Positions 1 through 5,356 are shown, counted from the first letter of the stretch. The stretch: 7,003 nt of DNA from Micromonosporaceae bacterium (GCA_019690055.1 JADGGF010000233.1:1-7003); one strand, 5' to 3'. Made by a program: numbers and translations. Notes: a model not told the origin generated them from the sequence alone.

Positions 1-36
1 GCTGTTACTCGGCCCGCCCCCGGCTGTTACTCGGCC
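1..36. repeat. 22-nt-period direct repeat over the padR stop codon
   Basis: The 14-mer GCTGTTACTCGGCC occurs at 1-14 and again at 23-36. The second copy covers the last codons and TAA stop of the minus-strand padR gene. The first copy therefore repeats the same GAG-TAA end 22 nt downstream of the real stop. The repeat starts at the window edge and may extend further. It looks like a small tandem duplication of the gene's 3' end. Confidence 0.75.
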
Positions 37-575
37 AGGATGGCGTAGAGCTTCTTGCGGGCCTCGACGACGACCTCGATCGCGCGGCGGCGCTGCTCCT
101 CGGTGCCGGTCGTCATGATCTGGCGGAGCGCGGTCACGACGCCGAGACCGGCCTCGCGCAGCTCGCCCAGGTTGCGGAACAGGTCCTCGTCCCCGATGTC
201 CTCCCACGGCGCCGGGCCGGCCTGCTCGGCGGCGGCCCGCCCCGCCTCAGTGAGGCTGAAGCGCTTTCGCCCCTCGGACTCGGAGCTGACGATGAGCCCC
301 TCGTCCTCGAGCAGTTGGAGCGTCGGATAGACCGAGCCGGGGCTGGGCCGCCAGATCCCCCCGGTTCGGCTCTCGAGTTCGGTGATCATCTCGTAGCCGT
401 GCATGGGCCGGTCCAGCAGGAGCGCCAGGACGGCGGCGCGGACGTTCGCCCGGCCGCGCCCTCCCCGCGGGCCCGGGCCGCGATGGCCCCACGGTCCGAA
501 GTACCCGAACGGTGGCCCCCATCCGGGACCGCGGCGGCGGGCGGCGAATCGACCACCCCAGTGCGTACGGAACAT
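27..575 (-). CDS. PadR-family transcriptional regulator
   Basis: This is a probable DNA-binding repressor of the PadR family, cytoplasmic and dimeric in known members. It has 182 residues from the chosen ATG. The N-terminal 40 or so residues are rich in Gly, Arg, Pro and aromatics, as often seen in actinobacterial PadR proteins. A winged helix-turn-helix follows: NVRAAVLALLLDRPMHGYEM, then the family-typical RPSPGSVYPTLQLLEDEGLI and the wing with KRFSLTEAGR. The C-terminal 60 residues are helical and end in KKLYAILAE, the likely dimerisation region. Three in-frame ATGs compete, at 596, 581 and 575. The coding stretch after 596 is itself a purine-rich AAGGGAAAGGGG, the probable ribosome binding site. 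It lies 6 nt before the 575 ATG (or before 581, using its first half), so 596 is unlikely. The gene is divergent from the acetyltransferase, with ATATCG repeats between them, so autoregulation is likely. Its target is unknown. Confidence 0.92.
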   Translation of the reverse strand: MFRTHWGGRFAARRRGPGWGPPFGYFGPWGHRGPGPRGGRGRANVRAAVLALLLDRPMHGYEMITELESRTGGIWRPSPGSVYPTLQLLEDEGLIVSSESEGRKRFSLTEAGRAAAEQAGPAPWEDIGDEDLFRNLGELREAGLGVVTALRQIMTTGTEEQRRRAIEVVVEARKKLYAILAE

Positions 576-594
576 CGCCATCCCCTTTCCCTTC

Positions 595-636
595 ATATCG
601 GCGACACATTGACGATATATCGGTGACGTGTCGACG
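595..636. promoter_or_regulatory. candidate PadR operator (ATATCG repeats)
   Basis: In an otherwise very GC-rich region, this stretch holds two direct 20-nt repeats starting at 595 and 617 (15 of 20 identical, both opening ATATCGG), so they are 22 bp or about two helical turns apart. It also contains the perfect 10-bp palindrome CGATATATCG at 613-622 and an inverted pair ATATCG (595-600) / CGATAT (613-618). It sits just upstream of padR, between padR and the divergent acetyltransferase. Many PadR proteins repress themselves through such AT-rich inverted repeats. The operator role is inferred from position and symmetry. Confidence 0.5.
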
Positions 637-689
637 ACAAGCGAGTGGGCAGACGGCCGATCCGCTCGTCGCGCGGTCGGCGCGTCTGG

Positions 690-695
690 CAGGCT
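690..695 (+). promoter_or_regulatory. possible -10 element for a leaderless acetyltransferase mRNA
   Basis: CAGGCT at 690-695 resembles an actinobacterial -10 box (compare TAGGCT upstream of the ABC gene at 4275). It lies exactly 6 nt before the ATG at 702. That spacing would put the transcription start on the start codon, which fits the lack of a clear Shine-Dalgarno sequence. I could not find a convincing -35 box, so this remains tentative. Confidence 0.3.
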
Positions 696-701
696 GAGAG
701 C

Positions 702-1538
702 ATGCTGACGGCGTCGGCACGGGTGCTCGACGACACCGACCGCTCCGCGGTGGAGCGGGTGCTCGAATCGGAGCCCATCGCGGCCGCCCAGGTGACCGAG
801 CGCGTGCAGATGACCGGCCTGCGCCGTCGCTTCGACTCCCGGGTGCTCGGCTACGGCAGTCGGAACCGGCTGGAGGCCGTCTGCTGGCACGGGACCAACC
901 TCATCCCGGTGCACGCCGGGCCGGCCGCGGTCGACGCGTTCGCCGACCATGTCGCCAACCATCCGCGCCTGTGCTCGTCGCTGGTGGGGGACGCCGAGGC
1001 CGTCCTCGGCCTGTGGCACCGGCTCGCTCCCGCCTGGGGGGCGGCCCGCGACGTCCGCCCCAACCAGCCGTTGCTCGCGACGTGGACGCCCCCGGCCGTA
1101 CCGCCGGATCCGGGAGTCCGCCTGGTGCGGCCGCACGAGATCGACGCGCTCTTCCCGGCGGCCGTGGCCATGTACACCGAGGAGGTCGGCGTCTCCCCGC
1201 TGCTCGGCGACGGGGGCCGCGACTACCGCGCTCGGCTGGCCGACCTCGTGCGGTCTCGCCGGGCGTACGCGAAGTTCCTCGGCGGTCGGGTCATCTTCAA
1301 GGCCGAGCTGGCCGTGGTGACCCGGCACACGGCGCAGGTGCAAGGCGTCTGGGTAGCGCCGGAGTGGCGCGGGCGAGGGCTGGGAACCACGGCGATGTCG
1401 GCCGTGGTGCGCGACGCACTGCGCCGCGTCGCCCCGAGCGTGAGCCTGTACGTCAACGACTACAACACTCCCGCTCGGACGGTCTACGCCCGCTGCGGCT
1501 TCCGTCAGCTCGGCACCTTCGCCACGGTGCTGCTGTAG
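702..1538 (+). CDS. GNAT-family N-acetyltransferase with DUF4081-like N-terminal domain
   Basis: This 278-residue protein is a probable acetyl-CoA-dependent N-acetyltransferase. The C-terminal half (about 138-278) is a GNAT domain. Motif A reads VWVAPEWRGRGLGTTAM (216-232), with the RGRGLG pyrophosphate-binding loop. Motif B reads NDYNTPARTVYARCGF (252-267). The N-terminal region (about 1-125), with SEPIAAAQVTERVQ and the CWHGTNLIPV stretch, matches what I recall of DUF4081, an actinobacterial domain fused to GNAT. That architecture is often encoded next to ispG (mycobacterial Rv2867c type), but no isoprenoid gene is visible here. The substrate is unknown. The ATG at 702 fits the usual family length. 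The frame stays open upstream to 645 but adds only arginine-rich non-family sequence. The gene is divergent from padR and convergent with gap. Confidence 0.9.
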   Translation: MLTASARVLDDTDRSAVERVLESEPIAAAQVTERVQMTGLRRRFDSRVLGYGSRNRLEAVCWHGTNLIPVHAGPAAVDAFADHVANHPRLCSSLVGDAEAVLGLWHRLAPAWGAARDVRPNQPLLATWTPPAVPPDPGVRLVRPHEIDALFPAAVAMYTEEVGVSPLLGDGGRDYRARLADLVRSRRAYAKFLGGRVIFKAELAVVTRHTAQVQGVWVAPEWRGRGLGTTAMSAVVRDALRRVAPSVSLYVNDYNTPARTVYARCGFRQLGTFATVLL

Positions 1539-1554
1539 GGACACCCCCGGCCGG

Positions 1555-1606
1555 CGGCCCACTGTGCACAAGTCACTGTCCACAAGCAACTGTGCACAGT
1601 GGGCCG
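1555..1606. terminator. perfect 16-bp inverted repeat, probable bidirectional terminator, with three phased 14-nt units
   Basis: CGGCCCACTGTGCACA (1555-1570) pairs perfectly with 1591-1606 across a 20-nt loop. The transcript of either strand could form this strong hairpin. It lies between the convergent acetyltransferase (ends 1538) and gap (ends 1681), the classic place for a shared terminator. There is no T-tract, but actinobacterial terminators often lack one. The same DNA is three units at an exact 14-nt period: ACTGTGCACAAG (1561), ACTGTCCACAAG (1575) and ACTGTGCACAGT (1589). The middle unit contains CTGTCCACA, one base from the Streptomyces DnaA box TTGTCCACA. A protein-binding role is therefore also possible. 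Confidence 0.6.
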
Positions 1607-1680
1607 TGAATGATCCCGGATGTTGCCCCGTTACCGGTCGAGCGCCGCGCCGAGTCAGGTGCGTCCGCGGGCGGTGGACA

Positions 1681-2685
1681 TCACAGCGCGGCCCCGATGC
1701 GCTGCGCGAATTCGACGAGGCGGTTGGAGAACGCCCACTCGTTGTCGTACCAGCCGAGCACCTTGACCTGGTTGCCGACAACCTCGGTCAGGGGCGCATC
1801 GAAGATCGATGAGTGCGGGTTGCCGACGATGTCCGCCGAGACCAGGGGCGCCTCGGAGTACTGCAGGTAGCGCCGCAACCGCGGGGAGGCGGCGGCCGCG
1901 CGGAACGCCGCGTTGATGTCCTCGACGCTGGCGCTACGCCGCAGAACCGCGGTCAGGTCGGTAATCGAGCCCACCGGGACCGGGACGCGCAACGCGGCGC
2001 CGGTGAGACGCCCGTCGAGCTCGGGGATGACCTTGCCGATCGCCTTCGCCGCGCCTGACGACGTCGGAATGATCGAGAGGGCGGCCGCGCGGGCTCGACG
2101 CAGGTCCGAGTGCGGGGCGTCGTGCAGCCGCTGGTCGCTCGTATAGGCGTGCACCGTCGTCATCAGACCGGACTCGATGCCGAACTCGTCGTTGAGCACC
2201 TTCGCCAGCGGCGCGAGCGAGTTGGTGGTGCAGGAGCCGTTGGAGAAGACGTCGTGACTGGTCGGGTCGAGCGTGTCGTCGTTGACCCCGAGGACGAACG
2301 TCGGGACGTCCCCCTTGGCCGGTGCCGAGATGATGACCTTCCGAGCGCCTCCCTTGAGGTGGGCCGCCGCCGCGGCGCCGTCGGTGAAGCGGCCGGTGGA
2401 TTCGATGACGACGTCGGCGCCGACATCACCCCAGGGGATGGCGGACGGGTCGGGTTGCGCGAAGACCGTGATGCGCCTGTCCTGGACCGTCATCGCGTCG
2501 CCGTCGACGGCGACCCCGTCGAGGTGGCCGGAGGTGGAGTCCCACTCGAGCAGGGTGGCGAGCGTGCGGGCGTCGGTGACGTCGTTGACCGCGACCACTT
2601 GGACGTCGGCGTCGTTCGTCAGGGCGGCGCGCAGGACGCTGCGTCCGATCCGCCCAAACCCGTTGATGCCGATGCGTACCGTCAT
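1681..2685 (-). CDS. gap: class I glyceraldehyde-3-phosphate dehydrogenase
   Basis: This glycolytic enzyme oxidatively phosphorylates glyceraldehyde 3-phosphate to 1,3-bisphosphoglycerate in the cytoplasm. It has 334 residues, the normal family length. The N-terminal NAD-binding fold opens RIGINGFGRIGR. VVAVND (30-35) carries Asp 35, which suggests NAD rather than NADP preference. The active-site stretch SNGSCTTNSLAP holds the catalytic Cys 152. The partner His 179 sits in TTVHAYTSDQ. The phosphate-binding PTSSGAAKA and C-terminal WYDNEWAFSNR are canonical. Two active-site-loop positions differ from the common SNASCTTNCLAP: Gly for Ala, and Ser for the second Cys. Cys 152 is kept, so activity is expected. 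It follows tetR by 7 nt, with GGGGAAG about 11 nt before its ATG. It lacks the usual pgk and tpi neighbours, so it may be a second, regulated copy. Confidence 0.96.
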   Translation of the reverse strand: MTVRIGINGFGRIGRSVLRAALTNDADVQVVAVNDVTDARTLATLLEWDSTSGHLDGVAVDGDAMTVQDRRITVFAQPDPSAIPWGDVGADVVIESTGRFTDGAAAAAHLKGGARKVIISAPAKGDVPTFVLGVNDDTLDPTSHDVFSNGSCTTNSLAPLAKVLNDEFGIESGLMTTVHAYTSDQRLHDAPHSDLRRARAAALSIIPTSSGAAKAIGKVIPELDGRLTGAALRVPVPVGSITDLTAVLRRSASVEDINAAFRAAAASPRLRRYLQYSEAPLVSADIVGNPHSSIFDAPLTEVVGNQVKVLGWYDNEWAFSNRLVEFAQRIGAAL

Positions 2686-2692
2686 GAACGTT

Positions 2693-3334
2693 TCACTTCC
2701 CCTTGTGGTTGTTGCCGGGGCGGCCGTTGTCGTTGGCGCTCTTGCGGCCCTTGTCGTTCGTGCCGACCGGCGTGAATGGCGCGGCCGCCCGGAGCAGGTC
2801 GAGGGCACCGGCGCGTGCGTCGTCGAACGGGCCGGGGTCTTGCTGCGCGATCGCGAGCACGTAGCCGCCCTGCAGGACGGCCATCAGCGTGTGCGCCAGC
2901 CGCTCGGGATCGAGGTCTGCGCGTAGCTCGCCGGCGGCGATCGCCTCGCGCAGCACCGTCACCCAACTGATGTGGACCTGGGCGAACGCGCGCGCCACCG
3001 GGGCGAGCAGCGCCGGGTCCGCGCGCACCTCAGGGTCCTGGGTCATCCGGCCGATCTTGCAGCCCTTCAGGACATCGCGCGGGCGCATCAGGTGCGCCTC
3101 GATCCGGGCCATCGGGCTGCCTGGACCGTCGAGATCGGCCCTCGCCGACAACGCGTCGGCGATGTTGCGCTCCAGAGCCGCGATCGCCAGGTCTCGTTTG
3201 CTGGGGAAATGGTGGTACATGCTGCCCTGGCCCACACCGGACCGTTCACGCACGTCCCGCGGGCTGGTGGCGGCGTACCCCCGCTCCCACATGAGCTCGC
3301 CCATCGTCTCGATGAGTCGCTCTCGCGAGTCCAC
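2693..3334 (-). CDS. TetR-family transcriptional regulator
   Basis: This one-component repressor has 213 residues from the GTG at 3334. The N-terminal helix-turn-helix is clear: RERLIETMGELMWERGYAAT (4-23), then RDVRERSGVGQGSMYHHFPS (26-45) with the recognition helix before KRDLA. The ligand-binding region includes the GCKIGRMTQDPEV stretch (91-103), a feature shared by a TetR subgroup with a conserved GC..G motif. The ligand is unknown. The last 25 residues form a hydrophilic Asn/Gly/Lys-rich tail (NDKGRKSANDNGRPGNNHKG), an unusual add-on. An upstream start at 3436 would run through the operator and add non-family sequence, so I chose the GTG. It has no Shine-Dalgarno sequence but lies 6 nt after a good -10 box, implying a leaderless mRNA. 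The gene heads a likely operon with gap and probably represses both. Confidence 0.92.
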   Translation of the reverse strand: MDSRERLIETMGELMWERGYAATSPRDVRERSGVGQGSMYHHFPSKRDLAIAALERNIADALSARADLDGPGSPMARIEAHLMRPRDVLKGCKIGRMTQDPEVRADPALLAPVARAFAQVHISWVTVLREAIAAGELRADLDPERLAHTLMAVLQGGYVLAIAQQDPGPFDDARAGALDLLRAAAPFTPVGTNDKGRKSANDNGRPGNNHKGK

Positions 3335-3339
3335 GCCGT

Positions 3340-3369
3340 GACTGTACCTACTAGTAGGTACAGTCGCAA
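3340..3369 (-). promoter_or_regulatory. tetR-gap promoter with a perfect 26-bp TetR operator
   Basis: Positions 3340-3365 form a perfect 26-bp palindrome with half-site GACTGTACCTACT. On the minus strand a promoter overlays it: TTGCGA at 3369-3364 (-35, 4 of 6 to TTGACA), a 17-nt spacer, then TACAGT at 3346-3341 (-10). Six nucleotides separate the -10 box from the GTG at 3334, so transcription would begin at the start codon. The palindrome covers the whole spacer and the -10 box, so a bound TetR dimer would block RNA polymerase. This strongly suggests autorepression of tetR and gap. By symmetry, TACAGT also appears on the plus strand at 3359-3364, but with a poor -35, so control of the divergent TOPRIM gene is less certain. 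Confidence 0.8.
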
Positions 3370-3414
3370 GCACCATATCGCGGAGAAAAGCATTGGCCAG
3401 CCAATTGATCCTTC

Positions 3415-3421
3415 GTGAGGA
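3415..3421 (+). promoter_or_regulatory. ribosome binding site of the TOPRIM gene
   Basis: GTGAGGA at 3415-3421 lies 7 nt before the ATG at 3429 and decides the start. A competing TTG at 3393 also has a fair GGAG seven nt upstream, and would add 12 residues that do not look like the domain. The ATG is preferred. Confidence 0.55.
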
Positions 3422-3428
3422 TGCGTCC

Positions 3429-4121
3429 ATGGCCACCCGTTCCGACCCGACCGGGGGCGCGGCCGACGTCGCCAGCCGCCGGGCCCGCGCCCGACAGGCG
3501 CTGGGGGGCTACGACAGCGGCCCCGGGGCCACGACCCGGGCGACCTCCCGCGCTCTGGCCAAAGTGGACGATGCCGTGGCCGTGGTGCTCGTCGAGGGGA
3601 TCAGCGATCAGATCGCCGTCGAGACGGCGGCCGCCGGCTGCGGCCGGGATCTGCCGGCGGAGCGGGTGGTGGTTGTGCCGATCGGCGGTGCCCACGCGAT
3701 CGGCCGGTTCCTGACCAGGTTGGGTCCGCTGGGGGTGCGGCTGGTCGGGCTGTGCGATCGGCGCGAGGAGGAGATTGTCCGGCGCAGCCTGGCCGCCGCC
3801 GGTATCGGTACCCCCCGGACCCGCTCGGACATGGAACGGCTCGGGTTCTGGGTCTGCGTCGAGGATCTGGAGGACGAACTCATTCGCGCCGTGGGCCTCG
3901 CGGGCGTCGAGGAGCTCTTCGCCGCGCAGGGGGACCTACGCACGTTCCGATCGTTCCAGGGCCAGCCCGCCTGGCGGGGGCGGGATACGCATGCACAGAT
4001 CTATCGGTTCATACGCAGCAGTTCCGCCCGGAACCTGCGCTACGCCCGGCTGCTCGTCACGGCGGCCATCGCCCACGGTCGGCTGCCCCGACCGATCGAG
4101 GGGTTGCTCGCCGCCCCGTAG
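3429..4121 (+). CDS. stand-alone TOPRIM-domain protein (OLD-like nuclease type)
   Basis: This 230-residue protein resembles the TOPRIM part of OLD-family ATP-dependent endonucleases, without the ABC-type ATPase half. After a disordered, Arg/Ala-rich N-terminus (1-45), the domain begins VAVVLVEGISDQIAVETAA (50-68). This has the catalytic-type Glu 56 and the VEGxSD signature. IGGAHAIGRFL (85-95) follows, then VRLVGLCDRREEE (103-115) with Asp 110 in the position of the acidic TOPRIM strand. The usual DxD is reduced to a single Asp followed by acidic residues. CVEDLEDELIRAVG (143-156) is the helix typical of this group. The C-terminal part, around FRSFQGQPAWRGR and FIRSSSARNLRYARLL, is unassigned. 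Actinobacterial proteins like this are commonly annotated as TOPRIM nucleotidyl transferase/hydrolase or ATP-dependent endonuclease. DNA cleavage or a defence role is inference. It is divergent from tetR. Confidence 0.8.
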   Translation: MATRSDPTGGAADVASRRARARQALGGYDSGPGATTRATSRALAKVDDAVAVVLVEGISDQIAVETAAAGCGRDLPAERVVVVPIGGAHAIGRFLTRLGPLGVRLVGLCDRREEEIVRRSLAAAGIGTPRTRSDMERLGFWVCVEDLEDELIRAVGLAGVEELFAAQGDLRTFRSFQGQPAWRGRDTHAQIYRFIRSSSARNLRYARLLVTAAIAHGRLPRPIEGLLAAP

Positions 4122-4166
4122 CTCGTCGCCCCGTAAGTCGCCGCCCCGGTACTCCCCGTGCGGTAA
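4107..4166 (+). repeat. 15-nt tandem repeats across the TOPRIM stop codon
   Basis: Units CTCGCCGCCCCGTAG (4107-4121), CTCGTCGCCCCGTAA (4122-4136) and GTCGCCGCCCCGGTA (4137-4151) follow one another. A decayed fourth, CTCCCCGTGCGGTAA, sits at 4152-4166 (10 of 15 identical to the second). Each unit is five codons in the reading frame of the gene, so the LAAP-stop ending is repeated as LVAP-stop and then VAAP. The real stop is the TAG at 4119-4121. This looks like slippage duplication of the gene end. Confidence 0.8.
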
Positions 4167-4250
4167 CCCTCGCCGCCGGTGACGCCGGCCGCCCGTCGCC
4201 GCCCGGAACCCGACCGGGTCGTGCGGCCGTCTGAGCAGCCGGGCGCAGGG

Positions 4251-4302
4251 CGGACAGGATCGGGTCGCCCTGGGTAGGCTGACCGGTCTGATCCTGGGGA
4301 GG
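4251..4302 (+). promoter_or_regulatory. promoter and ribosome binding site of the ABC transporter operon
   Basis: A candidate -35 box CGGACA (4251-4256, 4 of 6 to TTGACA) is followed by an 18-nt spacer and the -10 box TAGGCT (4275-4280). Transcription would start near 4287. A strong GGGGAGG at 4296-4302 precedes the ATG at 4307 by 4 nt. No operator symmetry is obvious. Confidence 0.5.
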
Positions 4303-4306
4303 TCAT

Positions 4307-5356
4307 ATGGAGCCGGCGGGGCAGGCGCCGCCGGGCGGTGCGGCGACGGTGGAGGTCACGGCGTCCGTGGAAAGTACGGCGTCAGTGGAGGTCACCGCCC
4401 CGGGCGGGCCCGGGGTGATCGTGAGCGATGTCTGGCGCTTCTTCGGCAGTTTTACGGCGTTGGGCGGCATGTCGTTCACCGCGCCGTACGGGCAGGTCAC
4501 CGCTCTGGTCGGGCCGAACGGCGCCGGCAAGACCACGCTGCTGCTGATCCTCGCCTCCCTACTGAAGCCGCACCGCGGGCAGGCCCTCGTCGCCGGCTGC
4601 GACCCGACGGTGGACCCGGCTGGGGTACGCGCCGCCACCGGGTGGATGCCCGACGCCTTCGGCGTCTACGACCAGCTGACCGTCCGGGAGTACCTACGGT
4701 TCTTCGGTCAGGCCTACAAACTGGACAGATCCACCGTCGCGGCCCGGGTGACCGAGCTGCTCGACCTCGTGCACCTGACCGAGTTCATCGACCAGCCGGT
4801 GCACGTGCTCTCCCGGGGCCAGAAGCAGCGCCTGGCGCTGACCCGGGCGCTGGTCCACCGCCCCCGCGTGCTGCTGCTCGATGAGCCCGCCTCCGGGCTG
4901 GATCCCCGGTCCCGCGTCGAACTGCGCGACATTCTCCGGGGCCTGGCCGCCCAGGGCGCCGCGGTGCTCGTCTCCAGCCACATCCTCACGGAGTTGGAGG
5001 AGATCGCCGACCGGGTCGTCTTCGTCTCCAGTGGACGGACCGTCGGCGAGTACGCGATGGCGGACCTGCGCGCCCAGGCGAAGCGGGCCTACCGGGTTCG
5101 GGCCCTCGACCCGGATGTGCTGAGCAGAGCGTTGCGCGACAGAGGCATCGCACACTCCACTGTGAACGGTGGCGTCGAGCTGGCGGAGCTGACCGAGGAG
5201 CAGGCCGCGCAGACGCTGGCCGGCCTGGTCGCGGCCGGAGTACCGGTGGTGGGACTCCCTGCGCGGCGTACCCCTCTTCGGGTTCCTCATGTTCTTCGTG
5301 CTGGGATCGATGCTGATCATCAGCCCGGCGCTCACGGCGCAGACCATCAACGGTGA
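4307..5356 (+). CDS. ABC transporter ATP-binding protein with an aberrant C-terminus
   Basis: This is the ATPase subunit of an ABC-2 type exporter, acting at the inner face of the membrane. All nucleotide-binding motifs are present: Walker A GPNGAGKT (69-76), signature LSRGQKQR (168-175, LSRGQ for LSGGQ), Walker B VLLLDEP (188-194), D-loop SGLD (196-199) and the switch His 225 in VSSHILTELE. The Q-loop region reads GWMPDAFGVYDQLTVREYL, with Asp where Gln is usual. This MPD variant occurs in a known exporter subgroup. The first 36 residues are a low-complexity extension with a VEVTA/SVESTA/SVEVTA repeat, but promoter, GGGGAGG and ATG support this start. Up to GVPVVG (311-316) the protein reads normally. 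The last 33 residues (LPARRTPLRVPH onward) are permease DNA read in the wrong frame, ending at a TGA inside the permease gene. The natural end was probably lost by deletion. Confidence 0.9.
   Translation: MEPAGQAPPGGAATVEVTASVESTASVEVTAPGGPGVIVSDVWRFFGSFTALGGMSFTAPYGQVTALVGPNGAGKTTLLLILASLLKPHRGQALVAGCDPTVDPAGVRAATGWMPDAFGVYDQLTVREYLRFFGQAYKLDRSTVAARVTELLDLVHLTEFIDQPVHVLSRGQKQRLALTRALVHRPRVLLLDEPASGLDPRSRVELRDILRGLAAQGAAVLVSSHILTELEEIADRVVFVSSGRTVGEYAMADLRAQAKRAYRVRALDPDVLSRALRDRGIAHSTVNGGVELAELTEEQAAQTLAGLVAAGVPVVGLPARRTPLRVPHVLRAGIDADHQPGAHGADHQR
4349..4402 (+). repeat. three 18-nt tandem repeats in the ATPase N-terminus
   Basis: Units GTGGAGGTCACGGCGTCC (4349-4366), GTGGAAAGTACGGCGTCA (4367-4384) and GTGGAGGTCACCGCCCCG (4385-4402) are in frame and encode VEVTAS, VESTAS and VEVTAP. 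They make up most of the low-complexity N-terminal extension ahead of the nucleotide-binding domain. Confidence 0.8.
5241..5288 (+). other. probable deletion junction between the ABC ATPase and permease genes
   Basis: Up to about 5252 the ATPase frame gives normal family sequence (VAAGVPVVG). From about 5253 the permease frame gives membrane-protein sequence (SLRGVPLFGFLM, then MFFVLG). The frames differ, and nothing resembles an ATPase C-terminal end, an intergenic ribosome binding site or a permease start. By comparison with usual family lengths, roughly 20 ATPase residues and 60-80 permease residues (including the first membrane helix) are missing. That implies a loss of a few hundred bases. 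The breakpoint position is inferred from where each frame stops making sense. Confidence 0.65.

Noticed and set aside
1561..1600. DnaA-box cluster or replication origin
   Set aside because: Only one unit is close to the consensus. Two carry G for C at a key position. There is no AT-rich unwinding region and no dnaA or dnaN nearby.
27..1781. Very long minus-strand open frame (584 codons) running through padR and the whole acetyltransferase region
   Set aside because: Only its last 180 or so codons are protein-like (PadR). The rest is the antisense of the acetyltransferase gene, low-complexity and rich in Arg/Gly/His, as expected in high-GC DNA.
2110..2926. Plus-strand open frames opposite gap and tetR (2110-2775 and 2273-2926)
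   Set aside because: They are shadows of well-supported minus-strand genes and show no domain.
3393..3428. TTG start for the TOPRIM gene at 3393
   Set aside because: It has a fair upstream GGAG, but the ATG at 3429 has GTGAGGA at good spacing and the extra 12 residues look non-domain. It remains possible.
3335..3436. Upstream start for tetR at 3436
   Set aside because: The coding region would then include the 26-bp operator and promoter, and the added residues are not part of the TetR fold.
3429..4121. A complete Gabija- or OLD-type defence system
   Set aside because: No ATPase domain, helicase, reverse transcriptase or other partner is encoded nearby. The ABC ATPase downstream belongs to a membrane exporter.
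4175..4189. Hairpin GCCGG-5-CCGGC downstream of the TOPRIM gene as a terminator
   Set aside because: A 5-bp stem is expected by chance in DNA this GC-rich, and there is no T-tract.
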